A DNA stretch of 64,000 bases. Origin: Edaphochlamys debaryana (Eukaryota; Chlorophyta; Chlorophyceae; Chlamydomonadales). Positions 60,465-64,000 of the stretch are shown in pieces. The notes beneath the pieces were generated by a model. The model ran no database searches and was not told the DNA's origin. It worked only from the letters and a program-made list of their open reading frames with translations. A program made the position numbers and the translations under genes. Location of the stretch: contig JAEHOE010000084.1 in NCBI GenBank assembly GCA_016858145.1, positions 186,001-250,000 on the forward strand, read 5' to 3'. How positions within the stretch are numbered: position 1 is the stretch's first letter; each line of letters begins with the position of its first letter.

Positions 60465-62255
60465 ATGGCCCTGAATGGCAAGCCGCTCTGCCCATTGGTT
60501 CGCCCCCCGCCCCCCTGGTTCCAGGTGGCGGCCCTGATTGGCCTCGCCTCCTTCGGCCTGACCATGGGCGGCTACACGTACTGGCGGTGAGCGGCGGGGC
60601 ACCCTGCATGGCAATGGAGTGCCACAACGCCGGCAGAATGGCAATGGATTGTGGGGCATGAAGGAAGGAAGGAGATTAGCCCCGGGGCACCATGAGCCAC
60701 GGCAAGCAAGCTTCGTGTGGGCGAGGCAGAAAGAGCGGGCCTCAGCAGTCCGCCACTGCACGCCTTACTCCTGTGCTGTGCGGCCCTGCCGGCTGCCCGC
60801 TGCCGCAGGGAGATGTGGACGCCCGCCGGCGAGGCCTTGTGAGTTGGGGTGGGCATGGGTGGTCCTGCTCTGGGCCATGGCTCAAGCTTGCTTGCCTGTC
60901 CTTGCCCGCCTTGGATTTGGCCGGTATGACATGGTGGGCTGGCGATGCTCTCGCCCAGCGTGCCCCTCGGCAACTCCCGCGTCACCCAATGTCGCCCGAC
61001 GGCCCGAAGCCCTCCCACCCTGCCTGTGATCTTGCCGAGTTGCTCTCCTCATACCCGGGTGTGGCCCGCTTGCCCCTCACGCCGCTCCGCAGCCCCAGCG
61101 TCCTGGCCCGCCGCGACCCCGACCTCCAGGTGCGGCCCCCTACGCCCCACGTCACGCACTTTTGCGCAGTGTGGGCCCCTCGGCAGCAACGCGCCCTCGG
61201 CCTAGTGCGCGTGACTCATATCACCAAGGGCATGCCCAGCTCGGCAGCATGACGCAGACGCGAACGGCTGAGGCCTCACCAGGCTCACCATATTCCCACA
61301 CTGCGCCCTCGGTTTCCCGGGCTGCACCTGTACATCATCAACCTACACAGCAGCCCACCCCTAGTGCCCTTCGCTTCGTTGATGTGTTTGTAACCCCGCG
61401 TGCCCCCCTTTGCCCCCGTCCGCAGTGCGCCATGGTGGAGGCCTACCACAAGCCCAGCGTCTTCGAGCGGATTGCCAAGGTGGGGTGGGGGGGTGGGGGT
61501 CAGTGTTAGCGCGAGGTGTTGAAGCATGCAGCGGGAGTGGGGTTCGGGTCCGTCGAGGGAGACGGACACGACGTTCAGGCATGGACGCTCGGAGGCCCGC
61601 TTGATAAAGCATGGTGGGTGCAAAAGAAGCGCCGGGGAAACAAGCCGCTGCTTGCCCCACGCAGCTGAGGCAAGGGCGGACGCGATGCGTGAGAGGAGGC
61701 AGGCCCGTCTGCCTCCTCTGCGCCTCCCCTGGTCTCATCTGTCCTCCTTCTTCACCCTTCCTCCTGCCCCCAGTGGGACACAGACGACAAGGGCCTGCGC
61801 TGCGGCGTCTTCGACAACCGCTTCCGCCCCTTCGAGTACAACCTGCCCACGCACGTGAGGACATTCAGGGTTTAGGCGGAGGTGGCTGGGGCACAAAACG
61901 TTGACAAGGTCGGCGAGCGTGAAACGCCTTCTTGCTAACCTGGGCGCCAGATCGGAAGCGTCGATTGAGACTTGCCAGCCACCCCACACCCTCCCCATTC
62001 CTGAACTCGTGCTCGGGCCATCGCCGCCAACGTCCGTTCCGTCAGAGGGCATTAAGAAATGCCGGTGCCGAGAAGAGCTTGCCTGAATCCCGTTGCGCAC
62101 ACCTCCCATCAGCCTCACTGCCTCGCCCTCGTTGCAAGCCCATGTTGAGGTCCGGCCTTGCCGGATTAACCGCCAACGTGCCTCCCCCCCCGCGCCAGGT
62201 CGCCTGGCACACCTCCTCCCGCTCCGAGGACAAGGAGCCCGCTGCCACCATGTGA
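60465..62255 (+). CDS. Small single-pass membrane protein, unrecognised, 6 exons, 126 aa
   Basis: Exons: 60465-60586, 60809-60838, 61093-61129, 61426-61479, 61774-61854, 62199-62255; phases close and the product ends in PAATM before TGA 62253-62255. A short N-terminal stretch (MALNGKPLCPLVRPPPPW) leads into one hydrophobic helix, about FQVAALIGLASFGLTMGGY. After it comes a soluble region of about 85 residues rich in aromatic and charged residues (REMWTPAGEAFPSVLARRD, HKPSVFERIAKWDTDD, GVFDNRFRPFEYN). The compact conserved-looking tail and single N-terminal helix resemble accessory subunits of organellar membrane complexes, but I cannot name a family. The start is the first in-frame ATG that gives a sensible short leader; an upstream exon is possible. 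Confidence 0.65.
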
Positions 62256-62553
62256 GGCGGCGGCGGAGCCGTCGCCACGTGCTGCTACTGGGCGGCGCGC
62301 ACACCTCGTAGCAGCCACAGACGCCCAGTCCTTGGGCGTTGTCGGCTGTTGTCGTACGTGGGCATTGATGCTGTTGTGCTTCGGGGCGACTGGTATCGGC
62401 AGTTGTGGGGTATTGGTATGAGAATGTCAGGATAGCCGGGTGGAAGGTTGATGAGCAGCTCCATACCAAGGGCTGCATATTACGCAGAGGGGCAAATCAA
62501 TAAAGACGGCGGCGCCAGGGCCGTCCGCTGTGCCCGCTTCAGTCGGCAATAAT
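62256..62553. other. 3' region of the small membrane protein gene, with AATAAA
   Basis: Probable 3' UTR and convergent spacer. AATAAA is at 62499-62504, about 245 bases after the stop. No gene seen. Confidence 0.4.
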
Positions 62554-62563
62554 GCACAGATTC

Positions 62564-63112
62564 AGTGTTTCGAAAATCGTTTCAGCCCCTCCATTTCATA
62601 GTCCCCCCACGGGTACCTGCCGGCCCCCCACGATAGTTTTCCAGTACCCGGGCGCCGAAGGCGCCCCCCAAACCGAAGCAATATGGGTATCAGTTTGCAC
62701 GATTTTCGCTGTACAACCCGAAGCCGGCGGTGGCCGAGGGTGCCAGCTATTGCGCTGCGCAGAGAGGGCTCAGAGAAGGTCCCGAGGGGGGCCCCTTGCA
62801 AGCTCCTCAAGGGTGTAGGCGCTCAGTGGGCGGGATGGGACTGGCTGGTGTGTGGCCAGTGGCCATGCGCGCATCACGGTTGGGCCCTCCTAGGCTGCCC
62901 TGCCAACACCTTCCCCCTTCCCCCCACCGGCCCCCAGACCCAGGCCTTAACTCCCCAAACAGCCCGGGTACCAGCCGGGGGTAGCTGATAGTTTTATAGT
63001 ACCCGCGCGGTTACTGGGAGCCTCCCGAGTTAATTTCCCGTACCCGTGCAAGAAAGCCCGAATTATTTTCTCAGTACCCGATCGGGTACTAGTACCCGAT
63101 TTTCGAAACACT
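62564..63112. mobile_element. Non-autonomous DNA transposon (MITE-like), 549 bp, 16-bp TIRs, 10-bp TSD
   Basis: AGTGTTTCGAAAATCG at 62564-62579 is the exact reverse complement of 63097-63112. The 10-mer GCACAGATTC directly flanks both ends (62554-62563 and 63113-63122) as a target-site duplication. The interior has no transposase frame. It is rich in GTACCCG motifs on both strands, and a perfect 20-bp palindrome (63081-63100) overlaps the right terminal repeat. A 9-11 bp duplication is typical of Mutator-like elements, but no superfamily can be assigned without a full-length relative. Confidence 0.9.
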
Positions 63113-63751
63113 GCACAGATTCCAATACTGGGGAGGCAAGGGGAGGGCAAGATTGTTCAGCAGGAGAAAGTTGCGCGTGGATCAGGCCAGTACGTTGTGG
63201 CTGTATGTTGTCATAAGTCCTTGCCGTCCCACCCAGCCCTGGGTATATCCAGGAGGTGTGGCGGCATCCCGGCCCCGTGTGCCCTTCACGCACCCTTTAA
63301 GCTCTGCTGCCCCAGGAGCCGTTGTGTCTGGCCGTTGAGCTGCTGGATGAGCTTGCCGGGCAGCCGACCCGTACCGAGGATGGCCATCCACTGCCCCACG
63401 CCGTGCTTCATGAGGCAGAGCCGCAGGATCTGCACCTCATCCCGCGACCAACCCGGCGCGGGGGTGAAGTTCCACCTGCGGGAAGTGGGAGGACGGGGTA
63501 TGAGCGTTCACACATTCCAGCCAGTGGGGCCCTCCTGGTAACGGTGGCCTAGAGCACGGTGGATTCGACCGGGGCCGAAGCAGCAGGCTCGGGGCTGGAG
63601 GTTGGTAGGACGCGCCAGCAGGGGTATGTGGAAACAAAGGGCCCTGCTGCTGCCCTCCCTGTGACGCCCCGCCAAGCCGCACAACTCACGGCGATGCCGC
63701 AGCTCCCACACGCGGGCCTCGCTTCTCAGCGAGCGCGGCCGCGAAGGCCAT
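63063..63751 (-). CDS. SANT/Myb-like domain protein, possibly truncated by a transposon, 3 exons as modelled
   Basis: Minus-strand exons: 63751-63690, 63475-63294, 63127-63063 (phases close, 102 aa). Exon 2 is convincing: WNFTPAPGWSRDEVQILRL then LMKHGVGQWMAILGTGRLPG and QLNGQTQRLLGQQSL, with the spaced Trp residues and helix pattern of a SANT/Myb-like domain. Exon 1 starts MAFAAALAEKRG; its ATG is tentative and further exons could lie upstream. Exon 3 has a good pyrimidine tract and CAG acceptor, but after five codons it enters the target-site duplication and the right end of the transposon, which supplies the remaining codons and the stop. Either the original 3' end was displaced by the insertion or the true last exon lies elsewhere. 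Convergent with the small membrane protein gene. Confidence 0.5.
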
Positions 63752-64000
63752 CCTGGCCCTCAAGCCCCCGGTCAGAACCTAGCTATGTTGCGTTCTATAA
63801 CACACGAAGTTGTGTAGCCAAGTTAGACTGAGCGGAGTCGGCAAACTTGCTGGCCCAAACTGAACTTCAAGTTCCGCTAGAGTGCGTCTTCAGCCTTGGG
63901 GTGCTCACGAATAGGACCTGATCACAGAGGCTTGGCTCGCGTGTGCAATAGAGAGATGGCAGCGAAGGTCTCGGGGCTGTTTGCAGCTTTGCCGCGCTTT
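63752..64000. other. Right edge of window, upstream of the SANT/Myb-like gene
   Basis: About 250 bases, probably 5' UTR or promoter of the minus-strand gene. Locally less GC-rich around 63780-63870. No further feature can be supported. Confidence 0.4.

Noticed and set aside
1..64000. Bacterial, viral or organellar origin
   Set aside because: Dense spliceosomal introns, secretory glycosyltransferases and an OPR/RAP gene indicate nuclear algal DNA; no bacterial operons, ribosome-binding sites or phage genes were seen.
1..64000. tRNA, rRNA or riboswitch genes
   Set aside because: No cloverleaf A/B-box pattern or rRNA core sequence was noticed, though a small ncRNA in an intron cannot be excluded by eye.

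Overview
The window looks like nuclear DNA from a green alga, most likely a chlamydomonadalean (volvocine-type) chlorophyte. The evidence is high GC, genes broken into many short exons by roughly 80-500 nt introns with gtgagt/gtgcgt donors, an octotricopeptide-repeat (OPR) plus RAP protein, and EGF-exostosin glycosyltransferases of the kind expanded in these algae. All gene models here were built by hand from splice-site consensus, reading phase and alignment between paralogs; no search was run.

Layout. (1) 1-5940 and 6345-12844, plus strand: two EGF-exostosin (GT47-like) genes, the first cut by the window edge. (2) 14479-30494, minus strand: three tandem Fringe-like (GT31-type) glycosyltransferase genes. 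The first two lie in a nearly perfect 5.92 kb tandem duplication; the third is a diverged, mosaic copy. (3) 31700-52272, plus strand: three more EGF-exostosin genes. The first of these carries an in-frame TGA where its paralogs have a conserved Trp, so it is probably a pseudogene. (4) 53249-58877, plus: a 1233-residue OPR/RAP protein, a probable organellar RNA factor. (5) 60465-62255, plus: a 126-residue single-pass membrane protein that I do not recognise. (6) 62564-63112: a 549-bp non-autonomous DNA transposon with 16-bp terminal inverted repeats and a 10-bp target-site duplication. (7) 63063-63751, minus: a short SANT/Myb-like gene whose last exon, as modelled, runs into that transposon.

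How it fits together. Eight of the eleven genes are predicted secretory-pathway glycosyltransferases of two families, GT47-type exostosin and GT31/Fringe-type. The three GT31-like genes sit as an inverted block inside the GT47 array. That suggests a glycosylation locus, perhaps for extracellular-matrix or cell-wall glycoproteins; this role is inferred. The locus is evolving quickly: tandem duplication, apparent gene conversion that has made some introns near-identical, an 11-nt microexon present in only some paralogs, and one probable dying copy.
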